Assembly: GCA_964545545.1 (NCBI GenBank)
Contig: CAZJGK010000040.1
Location: 1-26,712, forward strand
DNA length: 26,712 nt
Direction: 5' to 3'
Origin: JAHJTW01 sp964545545
Lineage (GTDB): Bacteria > Krumholzibacteriota > Krumholzibacteriia > LZORAL124-64-63
The translations under genes were made by a program, and so were the position numbers. Position 1 is the stretch's first letter; the number at the start of each line of letters is the position of its first letter. The notes beneath the pieces are model-generated. The model searched no databases. It saw nothing but the letters and a program-made list of their open reading frames with translations, and was not told the origin of the DNA. This document shows, in pieces, positions 5,169 through 13,035 of this stretch.

Positions 5169-6161
5169 ATGCCCTCCCCAGTATCTCCCGGCTCCCGCCT
5201 GCTCCAGCTTTACGCCATGCTGCTGTTCAACGACCGGGAATATTCCCTGACCGAGTTGAGCACGAGACTGGACTGCAGCAAGCAGACGGTCCTGCGCCTG
5301 ATCGAGAACCTGGCCGATGTGGGGACCACGGGGGTGGAGATCCTCCAGAAGGGCAACCGCAATTACTATCGGATCCCGCGGCTGCGGCGGCCCCCGGGTG
5401 TGTTGCCCATGACTGACGACGAGCTTGAAGCCCTGCTCATTTGCCGGGCCTTCACCAGCCATTTGTTGGGGCGTGAGCAGTTCGCCGCGGCCATGAGCGC
5501 CGTCAGCAAGAGCGCGCACCTGCACCAGGGCGGGCGGGATCCGGACCGCAGCGTTTTTGGCGTCTACCGACCCGGGGTCATCGACTATACGCCGCATCAC
5601 CAGCACTTGACGGCGCTGGTCGAGGGCATGGAAAACCAGCGGGTTTGCGAGGTGGCCTACAAGCGATTGAAGGATCCCAGGGCGAAGATTTTCCGCATCA
5701 AGCCACTGAAGATTTTTTCCCACCACGAGAACATCTACGTTCATGCCCGTTATGCCAAGATGCCGGGCAAGGTGTTCAAGAATCCCGGCTACGATCCGCT
5801 GCTGGCCCTGCACCGTTTCTCGCGGGTAACGGTCACCGACACGCCCTTTACACCTCCCGGGAATTACGACTTCGAAAAGGTATTCAACAAGCATTTCGGG
5901 GTCATCAAGGGCAAAACGTTCAAGGTCAGGGCCGAGCTGTCGGGTTGGGCCGCGGGATATGCCTCCGAACGCAAGGTGAACCCGGACCAGGTGATCAAGA
6001 AGAAACGCGGAGGTAAGATCGAAATCTCCTTCACGTCCACCAGCGAACCGGAAGTGTTGGCCTGGATTCTGGATTTCGGGACCGGGGCGAAGTTGCTCGG
6101 CCCGGCCGCCCTGGTGAAGAAGCTCAAGGCGCGGCTGGCTGAATTGTCGCAGATGTATTAG
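5169..6161 (+). CDS. WYL-domain transcriptional regulator
   Basis: A 330-residue DNA-binding regulator. Residues about 8-68 form a winged helix-turn-helix (LLQLYAMLLFNDREYSLTEL, then LDCSKQTVLRLIENL). Residues about 145-225 form the WYL domain (FRIKPLKIFSHHENIYVHAR and LLALHRFSRVTVTD), with the canonical W-Y-L core replaced by I-Y-V. Residues about 250-325 fit the WCX extension. WYL proteins usually sense a ligand such as nucleic acid and often control phage-defence loci (BrxR and CapW are known examples). The ATG at 5169 has a GGAAGGA ribosome site. The gene sits at the edge of the nuclease island, converges on cydB, and appears to be the second of two tandem copies. Its likely targets are the ATCATTCCG sites, by inference only. 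Confidence 0.88.
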   Translation: MPSPVSPGSRLLQLYAMLLFNDREYSLTELSTRLDCSKQTVLRLIENLADVGTTGVEILQKGNRNYYRIPRLRRPPGVLPMTDDELEALLICRAFTSHLLGREQFAAAMSAVSKSAHLHQGGRDPDRSVFGVYRPGVIDYTPHHQHLTALVEGMENQRVCEVAYKRLKDPRAKIFRIKPLKIFSHHENIYVHARYAKMPGKVFKNPGYDPLLALHRFSRVTVTDTPFTPPGNYDFEKVFNKHFGVIKGKTFKVRAELSGWAAGYASERKVNPDQVIKKKRGGKIEISFTSTSEPEVLAWILDFGTGAKLLGPAALVKKLKARLAELSQMY

Positions 6162-6188
6162 CCGCAACCGGTCGGCCCGCGGGGCTGT

Positions 6189-7214
6189 TCAATACGACAT
6201 TTCCTGGATCTCGACCTTGCCCCGGAAAACGCGATAAATATGAATCGTGTATCCGAGGACCAGGGGCATCCCGATTCCCGCCAGGATCAGCATGGTTTTC
6301 AGCGTCAGGGGCGAACTGGCGGCGTTGTAGGCCGTCAGGCTGACTCCCGACGCACCGGTCCCGTGAATCATCTCGGGGAACATGCCGATGCCCAGCAACC
6401 CGAGCAACAGGGCCATCGCGGCCGAGGACGACAAGAAGGCCGCCATCTCGCGACCGCGGAACATTTCGCGCGGAATATTGGCGATCGCCAGCATGCTGGC
6501 CGCCGGGACCACGAACAGCCAGGGGTGGGCTCGGAAGGGAGCGGCCAGCCGGGGCAGATAAAGAAGAGTCGCCAGGGTCACCATCCCGTACATGATCACG
6601 AAGAAGATGATCGTCGGACGCACCCAGCCACGCACCTGCGCGTTGAGTTCGCCTTCGGTTTTCATCACCAGGTAGATCGCCCCGTGCATCATGAACAGCG
6701 CCACCACGGTCACACCCATCAGCACGGCGTAGGGATTCAGCTGGGCCAACAGGTCGCCTTGGTACCCGAACGAGTCCGTCAGGGGAACCCCCCAGGCGAT
6801 GTTCCCCATCACCACGCCGATCAGAAACGAGGCGGACACGCTGGCGCCCCAGAAGGCCCCGTCCCAGGCGCTGCGCCACCGCCTGCCGGGTCGCAGGCTG
6901 CGCACGTGGATCGAGATGCCGCGGAAAATCAGCATGAACAGCAACAGGATGAATCCCGTGTAGAACCCGCTGAACGCGGTGGCGTACGCTTCGGGAAAAG
7001 CCGCAAACAGCGCGCCGCCGCCGGTCACGAGCCACACCTGGTTGCCGTCCCATACCGGGCCGATGGCGTTCAGGAAGATGCGCCGGTCATGGTCCTTGCG
7101 CGCCAGCAGGTGCAATCCGCCCACGCCCAGGTCGAACCCGTCCAGAATGGCGTAGCCCGTAAAAAGGACGCCCACGATCAGATACCAGATCACGTTGAGG
7201 ATGTCGGGGGACAT
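6189..7214 (-). CDS. cydB: Cytochrome bd quinol oxidase subunit II
   Basis: A 341-residue integral membrane protein of CydB type with about eight to nine transmembrane segments. It pairs with CydA in the inner membrane to oxidise quinol and reduce oxygen to water. Family blocks include YAILDGFDLGVGGL (about 21-34), GPVWDGNQVWLVTGGGALFA (about 52-71), and FPEAYATAFSGFY. Its length is normal for the family. The start ATG at 7214 overlaps the cydA stop as TGATG, with AAGGAGG just upstream; an in-frame GTG at 7217 is an alternative. It is the last gene of the tetR-ric-cydA-cydB cluster and converges on the WYL gene with 27 bases between the stops. Confidence 0.96.
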   Translation of the reverse strand: MSPDILNVIWYLIVGVLFTGYAILDGFDLGVGGLHLLARKDHDRRIFLNAIGPVWDGNQVWLVTGGGALFAAFPEAYATAFSGFYTGFILLLFMLIFRGISIHVRSLRPGRRWRSAWDGAFWGASVSASFLIGVVMGNIAWGVPLTDSFGYQGDLLAQLNPYAVLMGVTVVALFMMHGAIYLVMKTEGELNAQVRGWVRPTIIFFVIMYGMVTLATLLYLPRLAAPFRAHPWLFVVPAASMLAIANIPREMFRGREMAAFLSSSAAMALLLGLLGIGMFPEMIHGTGASGVSLTAYNAASSPLTLKTMLILAGIGMPLVLGYTIHIYRVFRGKVEIQEMSY

Positions 7215-8560
7215 CACCCCTCCTTCCGGGTGGCGACCAGGTCTTCGTCCAGCGGTCCTGTGCGGATCTTGTGATCCAACAGCATGAAAAAGACCACGAA
7301 CAGTCCCAGGTAGATGATGGTGAACAGGATCAGCGAAAACAGCACCTGCCCCGGGCTGACGGTATTACTGACCGCCTCGGCGGTGCGCATCAATCCCTGC
7401 ACGATCCAGGGTTGGCGACCGACTTCAGCCGCTCCCCATCCCACCTGGTTGGCGATCTGCGGCAGGAGCACCGACAGCACCATCAGCCACAACAGGGGGC
7501 GCGAGCGAAACAAGGTCCCGCGCCAGGCCAGCCAGCCGCCAAGCCACGAAATGGCGATCAGGGCCATGCCAAGGGCAATCATCAGGTGGTACATCTGAAA
7601 GGTGGCCTGCACCGGTGGCCGGTCGCCCACCGGGATGTCATCCAGGCCGGTGACCACCGTCGTCGTGCTGCCGCCGACCAGATAGCTGAGCAGGCCGGGG
7701 ATACGGATGCCGTGCACCACCTGGGCCCGCTCGTCCACCCAGCCCAGGACCGTCAAGTCAGCGTCGGCGCCGGTCTTGTAGATGCCTTCAAAGGCCGCGA
7801 GCTTGGCCGGCTGGTACTTGGCCGCCGTGACGGCGTTGCCGTGCCCGGTCATCAGCTGGCCCAGCGAGGCGACCATGCCCACGGCCAGGGCGATGCGAAT
7901 CGAGGCCTTGGCAAATTCGTGGTGCTTGTTGCGCAGCAAATAGAACGCCCCGACGGACGCCACGAAAAACGCGCCCGCCAGCCAGCAACCCATGATGGTG
8001 TGGCTCAGGCGCTCCAGGGACGACGGGTTCAGCACGGCGGACCAGAAGTCGGTGATTTCGGCGCGCCTGCCGTGGGCGGTTTCGACGATCTTGTAGGCCG
8101 CCGGGGTCTGCATCCAGCTGTTGGCCACGACGATCCAGAGGGCGCTGAAGTGTGCGCCAAGGGCCACCATCACCGTGGCCACAAAGTGCATGCGTTCACT
8201 GACCTTGTGCCAGCCGAACAACAAGATGGCCAGGAAACCCGATTCCAGGAAGAAGGCAAAGATGCCTTCGGCGGCCAATGGGCCGCCGAAGATGTCGCCG
8301 ACAAAGCGGGAGTACTGGGCCCAGTTGGTGCCGAACTCGAATTCCATGACGATGCCCGTGCCGACCCCGAACGCGAAGATGAGCCCGAAGATGCGGACCC
8401 AGAAACGGGTCATCTGCTGGTACAGGGGGTTGCGGGTCTTAAGGTACAGCCCCTCCATCATCACCAGGATCAGGCCCAACCCGATGCTCAGCGGCGGGTA
8501 CAGGTAATGGAAGCCGATGGTGATGGCGAACTGGATGCGCGCGAGCATGACAAGATCCAT
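7214..8560 (-). CDS. cydA: Cytochrome bd quinol oxidase subunit I (short Q-loop type)
   Basis: A 448-residue haem-carrying subunit of cytochrome bd. Visible haem ligands are H18 (GFHYLYPPLSIG), H187 (LSHTIMGCW) and M327 (YHLMIALG). Proton-path acids E98 and E106 lie in AAEGIFAFFLESGF. Quinol-site residues are K253 and E258 (PAKLAAFEG) and the GRQPW motif at 381-385. At about 450 residues it lacks the long Q-loop insert of E. coli CydA (522 residues), so it belongs to the short Q-loop subfamily. The ATG at 8560 has AAAGG eight bases upstream; a GTG nine bases earlier in frame has its ribosome site too close. A 110-base spacer separates it from ric, possibly holding its own promoter. High oxygen affinity and resistance to nitric oxide are known properties of bd oxidases and fit the neighbouring RIC protein. 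Confidence 0.96.
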   Translation of the reverse strand: MDLVMLARIQFAITIGFHYLYPPLSIGLGLILVMMEGLYLKTRNPLYQQMTRFWVRIFGLIFAFGVGTGIVMEFEFGTNWAQYSRFVGDIFGGPLAAEGIFAFFLESGFLAILLFGWHKVSERMHFVATVMVALGAHFSALWIVVANSWMQTPAAYKIVETAHGRRAEITDFWSAVLNPSSLERLSHTIMGCWLAGAFFVASVGAFYLLRNKHHEFAKASIRIALAVGMVASLGQLMTGHGNAVTAAKYQPAKLAAFEGIYKTGADADLTVLGWVDERAQVVHGIRIPGLLSYLVGGSTTTVVTGLDDIPVGDRPPVQATFQMYHLMIALGMALIAISWLGGWLAWRGTLFRSRPLLWLMVLSVLLPQIANQVGWGAAEVGRQPWIVQGLMRTAEAVSNTVSPGQVLFSLILFTIIYLGLFVVFFMLLDHKIRTGPLDEDLVATRKEG

Positions 8561-8670
8561 GAGGAGCACCTTTGATCAGGCGAACCTGGTTGAGCTGGAC
8601 CAACGGCCCACAACAAGACGGACAACCGCAAAGTTATAGTCGATCCGGGGTCTTGCACACTTTTTTTGGC

Positions 8671-9342
8671 CTAGCTCGCCAGGGCTCGCGGAAAAAGAAT
8701 ATTGTTTTCGAGGTGGATGTGCTGATGAAGATCGTTTTCCAGCGCAGCCAACCCGTGCCACAGCGCGCGCCATGTGTTGCATGCTTCGGCAGGAACTTCA
8801 TAGTCGTTGGCCAGCACACGCAATTGCTTGAGCGCCGATCCTGCCGATTCATGCTCCCTTTCCATCACCGAAATTGGCCCGGAGGCCATGGCCCCCTGCC
8901 CCTGTTTGATCAAGGGGAACAAGATCTGTTCTTCCTTCATCATGTGTTGCTGGAGCTCGGCCTTGAGTCCCAGGTAGACATTGAGCAGTTCGGAAAGCCG
9001 CTGCGGATCCTTGTCCCCGTGGACCTCCAGGACCTTGCGCGCCATTGTTTCCAGCCGCGGCAGTTCCTCGTCCAGGGGTCTGTGGTAGGTGATGAGGATG
9101 TGGTCGATCAGGTCACTCAAAGGAGCTTGGTCCCAGTCGCCCCCGATTTCATCGCCAACCGCGAGTTCCTGCTCGATTTCCGCCAGCACGACTTGGGTTT
9201 CCAGCCCCTGGGCTTCGCAAGCGGCCCGCAGGGACTGTCCGCCGCCACAACAGAAGTCGATCCCATGCCTGGCGAAAACCCGTGTTGCCTGAGGATGTTG
9301 GACGGCCAGATTTCCGACCTTGGTGTCGCTTGTGACCATCAT
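8671..9342 (-). CDS. ric: RIC/ScdA/YtfE-type di-iron iron-sulfur cluster repair protein
   Basis: A 223-residue cytoplasmic protein. The N-terminal ScdA_N segment has the family cysteine pair (HGIDFCCGGGQSL, C31-C32). The C-terminal hemerythrin-like bundle shows the expected iron ligands: H81 and H87 (HILITYHRPL), H133 with E137/E138 (HMMKEEQILFP), H164 (EREHESAG), and a histidine cluster HQHIHLENNILFP near 206-218. Known relatives repair iron-sulfur clusters damaged by nitric oxide or peroxide. The ATG at 9342 overlaps the tetR stop (ATGA) with GGGAG seven bases upstream, so the two genes are translationally coupled; a second ATG at 9339 is possible. Sitting between a TetR regulator and cydAB, it points to a nitrosative or oxidative stress response. 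Confidence 0.93.
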   Translation of the reverse strand: MMVTSDTKVGNLAVQHPQATRVFARHGIDFCCGGGQSLRAACEAQGLETQVVLAEIEQELAVGDEIGGDWDQAPLSDLIDHILITYHRPLDEELPRLETMARKVLEVHGDKDPQRLSELLNVYLGLKAELQQHMMKEEQILFPLIKQGQGAMASGPISVMEREHESAGSALKQLRVLANDYEVPAEACNTWRALWHGLAALENDLHQHIHLENNILFPRALAS

Positions 9343-10001
9343 CTAATTGCTCCCTTGTTTGGGGATGTTTTCGGGTTCATGCTGTCCTTGTTGCCGGCGC
9401 CGCCCGGTGGCGACAATAGAATTTCCAATGCCGAGAGCACACGCACGGGGCTCGTGTTAGGTGTGCGGGCACTGGATTCGTGGATTCCGGCCATGCCGAT
9501 GAGCGCGTGGATCGTTCCCATAACGGGCACGAAGAGAATTTCCGGCTCGATGTCGCTGCGGATACTCCCTTGGGCCGCACCTTCACGCAGGGCGTCCAAC
9601 ACGAAACCCTTGGAACGCTTGACGAGGTCACGCAGCCGGCTGACGGCGTCCTCCGGCAGGCTCAGGTAGGCCTGTTCGGAGCGCAAGAGCCAGGCGACCC
9701 CGGGGTCGTTGGCGACGATGTCTACGCGGTTTGCGGCCAGAGCCATGAGCCGCGGCAAAGGGGGCAGTGAGGGATCCGGAAACGTGGCCGCAATCTTAGC
9801 CAGGGCGTATTGGGCCGCCTCCTGCAGCATCGCCTCCCGTGAGACAAAATGCCTGAACAAGGCCCCGGAGGTGACGCCGATCTCTTTGGCCAGGGCCGTG
9901 GTTGTCAATGAAGCGACACCCCGTTCGCCGATGATGCGCAGCACGGCCTTGGCTATTTCTTCCCGTCGTTCGGGGCCGGATTTTCTGATTGTGCCTTTCA
10001 T
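9339..10001 (-). CDS. TetR/AcrR-family regulator
   Basis: A 220-residue TetR-type repressor. The N-terminal helix-turn-helix covers residues about 13-60 (REEIAKAVLRIIGERGVASL, then LAKEIGVTSGALFRHFVSRE). The ligand-binding C-terminal part is variable. The ATG at 10001 lies four bases inside a perfect long inverted repeat (10005-10034) that also contains a consensus -35, so autorepression is very likely. There is no purine-rich ribosome site before the ATG, suggesting a leaderless or very short leader transcript. It overlaps ric by four bases and most likely controls ric and perhaps cydAB. The inducer is unknown; reactive nitrogen or oxygen species are a guess from context. Confidence 0.92.
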   Translation of the reverse strand: MKGTIRKSGPERREEIAKAVLRIIGERGVASLTTTALAKEIGVTSGALFRHFVSREAMLQEAAQYALAKIAATFPDPSLPPLPRLMALAANRVDIVANDPGVAWLLRSEQAYLSLPEDAVSRLRDLVKRSKGFVLDALREGAAQGSIRSDIEPEILFVPVMGTIHALIGMAGIHESSARTPNTSPVRVLSALEILLSPPGGAGNKDSMNPKTSPNKGAIR

Positions 10002-10004
10002 GGC

Positions 10005-10036
10005 GACAAGTAAGTAAATAGTTACTTACTTGTCAA
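10005..10036 (-). promoter_or_regulatory. TetR operator overlapping the tetR-ric promoter
   Basis: GACAAGTAAGTAA (10005-10017) is mirrored perfectly by TTACTTACTTGTC (10022-10034) across the four bases ATAG: 13-bp arms with no mismatch. On the minus strand TTGACA (10036-10031) is a perfect -35 inside the distal arm; the -10 17 bases on (TTACTT) is poor. Bound repressor would cover the whole promoter. Confidence 0.8.
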
Positions 10037-10066
10037 GGGCGGAGATTCGCTTTTCTCAATGTCGAG

Positions 10067-10094
10067 CCAAACGGGACTCAGAGGGTCCGTTTGG
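10067..10094 (-). terminator. Hairpin at the end of the efflux operon
   Basis: CCAAACGGGAC (10067-10077) pairs with GTCCGTTTGG (10085-10094), ten base pairs with one bulged G and a seven-base loop. It spans the stop codon of the last permease gene. No U tract follows on the minus strand, so it may be a 3' stabiliser or a weak terminator rather than a classical one. Confidence 0.35.
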
Positions 10095-11190
10095 TGAATT
10101 TGTACACCGCCGCGGAAAAAACCGTGACACCGATTCCCACCAACGCGGCGATCTGCGGCCAGAGATCTGCGGCGCCGGAACCCTTGATGAAAATGCCCCG
10201 CACGATATCCATGATGTAGCGCATGGGGTTGGCGTAGGTCAAAAGCCTGGCCCAGGCCGGCATGTTGGCCACGGGATAGAAGAACCCGCTCATGAGAATG
10301 CCGAAGACCAGGAAGAACCACACGGTGAACATGGCCTGCTGCTGGGTTGAGGACACGGTGGAGGCCAACAGGCCCACCCCGAGGGTCACCAGCAGGTAGG
10401 CGCCCATGCAGCCGGCCAGCAACATCAGGGAGCCGTTCACCGGCAGGTGAAACCAGAGGATCGCCAGGGTGGTGCTCACGGCCAGGGCCAGGTAGGACAG
10501 CAAGGCAAAGGGCAGGACCTTGCCCGCAACCAGGTGGCCGGCCTTCAGGGGCGTGGCCATCAGCTGCTCCAGGGTGCCGATCTCCTTTTCCCGAACCACG
10601 GCCATGCCCGTGAGCATGGCGCTGACGATGGTGACCAGGATTACCAGGATTCCTGGCACCATGTAGATGCGGCTCTTCAATTCCGGATTGTAAAAAAAGC
10701 GTGTCGCCACCTCGACCCGCGGACCGGTTCTCGTGCGGCCTGAGCTTGCGGCCAGCCGGGCCCCTTCACCCCTGACAACGCGCGCGGCGTACCCGGCGGC
10801 CTTGCCGGCGCTGGAACTGTTGATGCCGTCCACGGCGATACCGAGGGGAGCCGGCCCACTTGCGGCCAGGTCGCGGGCGTAATCGTGGGGGATCCATACC
10901 GTCAGGTCCGCCCGATGGGTGGCCAGCTGGTCCTGCAACCGGGCGTCGCTTCCGGCGGCCGGACCGGCCACAAAGGTGGTCGTGGCCAGGAAGGCGTCGA
11001 CCAGGGACCGACTTTCGGCGGTGCGGTCCTGATCAAGGAAAGCGACCGGCACGTGCTCCAGATCAAGGTTGGCCGCGTATCCCATGATCAGCAACTGCAG
11101 AAGCGGCACCGCGAAGATCAACCGCAGCATGGCCGGATCGCGGCGAATCTGCAGGAACTCTTTGCGGATCAGAAAAAACAAGGGTCCCAT
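10078..11190 (-). CDS. ABC-2 family transporter permease (YbhR/YbhS type)
   Basis: A 370-residue inner-membrane permease of an ABC exporter. The layout is typical of ABC2_membrane_3: a cytoplasmic start (FLIRKEFLQIRRDPAMLRLI), a first membrane helix, a large periplasmic domain (about 45-175), then five helices from about residue 178 (YMVPGILVILVTIVSAMLTG, then REKEIGTLEQLMATPLKAGH). The EKEIGTLEQL coupling segment contacts the ATPase. The ATG at 11190 has CTGGAG nine bases upstream. It is the last gene of the efflux operon, 16 bases after a paralogous permease; the pair probably forms a heterodimer with the two ATPases. The substrate cannot be read from sequence. Confidence 0.92.
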   Translation of the reverse strand: MGPLFFLIRKEFLQIRRDPAMLRLIFAVPLLQLLIMGYAANLDLEHVPVAFLDQDRTAESRSLVDAFLATTTFVAGPAAGSDARLQDQLATHRADLTVWIPHDYARDLAASGPAPLGIAVDGINSSSAGKAAGYAARVVRGEGARLAASSGRTRTGPRVEVATRFFYNPELKSRIYMVPGILVILVTIVSAMLTGMAVVREKEIGTLEQLMATPLKAGHLVAGKVLPFALLSYLALAVSTTLAILWFHLPVNGSLMLLAGCMGAYLLVTLGVGLLASTVSSTQQQAMFTVWFFLVFGILMSGFFYPVANMPAWARLLTYANPMRYIMDIVRGIFIKGSGAADLWPQIAALVGIGVTVFSAAVYKFTKRTL

Positions 11191-11206
11191 GGCTGTCTAC
11201 TCCAGG

Positions 11207-12310
11207 CTATTCGAGACGTGTGCCGAAGCGGCGTGTGGCCAGGACCAGCAGCCCGACGGCCATGGCCAGCATCACGCCACCCTCCAGCGGGTACCAGTTT
11301 CGCCCCACCAACATGATTCCACGAATGATGGGCAGGAAATAAGTTGCCGGAATCAAGTGGGCGATCACCTGCAACGGCCAGGGCATGCTGCGCAACGGGA
11401 AGATGAAACCCGAGAGAATCATCGCCGGCAGCATCGTCAGGGTCAGAGCCATCATCATCGCCACGCGCTGGGTCTTGACAAGGGCCGAGATCAGCAGGCC
11501 CAAAGCCAGGGAAATCAACACGTAGAGCAGGCTGTAGGCCGCCAGGGCAATGACCGACCCACGCATGGGCACCTGGAACAGCAGACGCCCCACAACCAGG
11601 ATCAACGCGGCGTCGAGCGCACCCAGCGCGATATAAGGCACCAGCTTGCCGATGATGACCTGGCCGGCGCTTACCGGCGTGGTCAAGACCTGCTCCAGGG
11701 TGCCCGTCTCTTTTTCCCGGGTAATGGCAATGCTGGTCAGCAGGGCGCAGATCATGATCAACACGATCGCGACCAACCCGGGTACGATGAAGTGACTGCT
11801 GGTCAATTCCGGATTGTACAGAATCCGCAGAGCCGGCCGTGGACCCGGCGCCGGCGGGCCGCTCCCCGCACGCAGGTGTGCGTTGAACATGTCGATGACA
11901 ACCTGCAAGTAGTTGTCCACGATCGCCGCGGTGGAGGCGTCTGCGCCGTCGATCAACAGTTGCACCGGGGCCTTGTCCCCGGTCGCCAGATCCCGCCCGA
12001 AGTCGCGGGGCACCACCAGGGCGGCCTTGAAACTCCCCCGGTGGAAACCCGACTCGATCTCGGCGCGATCGTCAAGGCGGCCGGCGCCAACGATGAAACC
12101 GCTGCTGGTCATCGTCCTGATCAGGTCGCGGCTCTCGGCAGTATGGTCCAGGTCGAGGATGCCCACCTTCAGATCCTTCAATTCCATGTCCAGGGCATAG
12201 CCATAGAGCACCACCAGGACAAGCGGCATCATCACGGCCACCACCAGACTGCGGGGGTCACGCAGGATTTGCAGCATTTCCTTGCGTGCGATGGCTCGAA
12301 TGCGCCTCAT
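11207..12310 (-). CDS. ABC-2 family transporter permease (paralogue)
   Basis: A 367-residue permease, paralogous to the next gene. It begins MRRIRAIARKEMLQILRDPR, has a first membrane helix (about 24-40), a periplasmic domain up to about 175, and five helices beginning near FIVPGLVAIVLIMICALLTS, with the coupling segment REKETGTLEQVLTTPVSAGQ. A longer in-frame start at 12430 would overlap the ATPase gene and is rejected; the ATG at 12310 overlaps the ATPase stop as ATGA, which implies translational coupling. With the other permease it should form the membrane channel of the pump, handing substrate to the HlyD-type adaptor and TolC-like channel. Confidence 0.92.
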   Translation of the reverse strand: MRRIRAIARKEMLQILRDPRSLVVAVMMPLVLVVLYGYALDMELKDLKVGILDLDHTAESRDLIRTMTSSGFIVGAGRLDDRAEIESGFHRGSFKAALVVPRDFGRDLATGDKAPVQLLIDGADASTAAIVDNYLQVVIDMFNAHLRAGSGPPAPGPRPALRILYNPELTSSHFIVPGLVAIVLIMICALLTSIAITREKETGTLEQVLTTPVSAGQVIIGKLVPYIALGALDAALILVVGRLLFQVPMRGSVIALAAYSLLYVLISLALGLLISALVKTQRVAMMMALTLTMLPAMILSGFIFPLRSMPWPLQVIAHLIPATYFLPIIRGIMLVGRNWYPLEGGVMLAMAVGLLVLATRRFGTRLE

Positions 12311-13035
12311 CGCGTGACCGCCGCCAGGAAAACGTCCTGCATGGTGTCGACGCCGTACCGTTGCTTGAGACCTCGCGGAGAATCCAGCGCCTCGATGCGG
12401 CCGTCCACCATGATGGATACCCGGCCGCAATACTCGGCCTCGTCCATGTAGTGGGTCGTGACAAAGACGGTCGTGCCCGCCGCACCCAGCTCGTAGATGA
12501 AGTCCCAGAAAGCGCGCCGAGCCATGGGGTCCACGCCGCCGGTAGGTTCGTCCAGGAACAGGATCTCCGGTTCGTGGAGATTGGCGCTGGCCAGGGCCAG
12601 GCGCTGCTTGAAGCCCAGGGGAAGGGAGCCGGTCAGGCGATTTCGCGAGTCGGACAGGCCAACGCGGGCCAGCAATTCATCCATGCGGCGCGCGATGGTC
12701 CGGCGATCCAGCCCGTAGGCGCCACCGTAGAACTCGAGGTTTTCGCTGATGGTAAGATCGTCGTAGAGGGAAAATCGCTGGCTCATATAGCCGATGTGCG
12801 GCTTGACCTTATCCGGGGTCTCGTGCACGGGCACGCCGGCGACCCAGGCCTCTCCCTCGCTGGGTTTCAAAAGCCCGGTGAGCATCCGCATGGCCGTGGT
12901 CTTGCCCGCTCCGTTGGCGCCGAGGAACCCGAAAATTTCACCGGACCGGACGTCCAGGTCAATGCCGCCCACGGCGGTAAACGTGCCGAAACGACGAACC
13001 AGGCCCCGCGCTTTGACGGCAAATTCCCGCGTCAT
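12307..13035 (-). CDS. ABC transporter ATP-binding protein (second half of split YbhF)
   Basis: A 242-residue cytoplasmic ATPase. Walker A is GANGAGKT (about 39-46), the Q-loop is GYMSQRFSLY, Walker B is ILFLDEPTGGVDP and the H-loop is VTTHYMDEAEYC. The signature motif is degenerate: LPLGFKQRLALA replaces LSGGQ. As I recall, this matches the C-terminal half of E. coli YbhF, so it likely pairs with the previous gene to give a heterodimer with one canonical and one degenerate site. The ATG at 13035 overlaps the upstream stop (ATGA) and has AGGAG six bases before it. Confidence 0.94.
   Translation of the reverse strand: MTREFAVKARGLVRRFGTFTAVGGIDLDVRSGEIFGFLGANGAGKTTAMRMLTGLLKPSEGEAWVAGVPVHETPDKVKPHIGYMSQRFSLYDDLTISENLEFYGGAYGLDRRTIARRMDELLARVGLSDSRNRLTGSLPLGFKQRLALASANLHEPEILFLDEPTGGVDPMARRAFWDFIYELGAAGTTVFVTTHYMDEAEYCGRVSIMVDGRIEALDSPRGLKQRYGVDTMQDVFLAAVTR

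Noticed and set aside
5010..6167. Long minus-strand open frame opposite the WYL gene
   Set aside because: It runs across the N gap and lies antisense to a clear WYL protein in high-GC DNA; its translation shows no family motif, so it is a shadow frame.
6240..8575. Long plus-strand open frames opposite cydB and cydA (about 344 and 434 codons)
   Set aside because: Their histidine, glutamine and arginine-rich translations mirror the codon bias of the true membrane proteins on the other strand; no motifs and no credible ribosome sites.
8590..8603. FNR/CRP-like box TTGGT-N4-CTCAA upstream of cydA
   Set aside because: Two mismatches to TTGAT-N4-ATCAA, and the site centre is only about 36 bases before the start codon, which is a poor position for activation.
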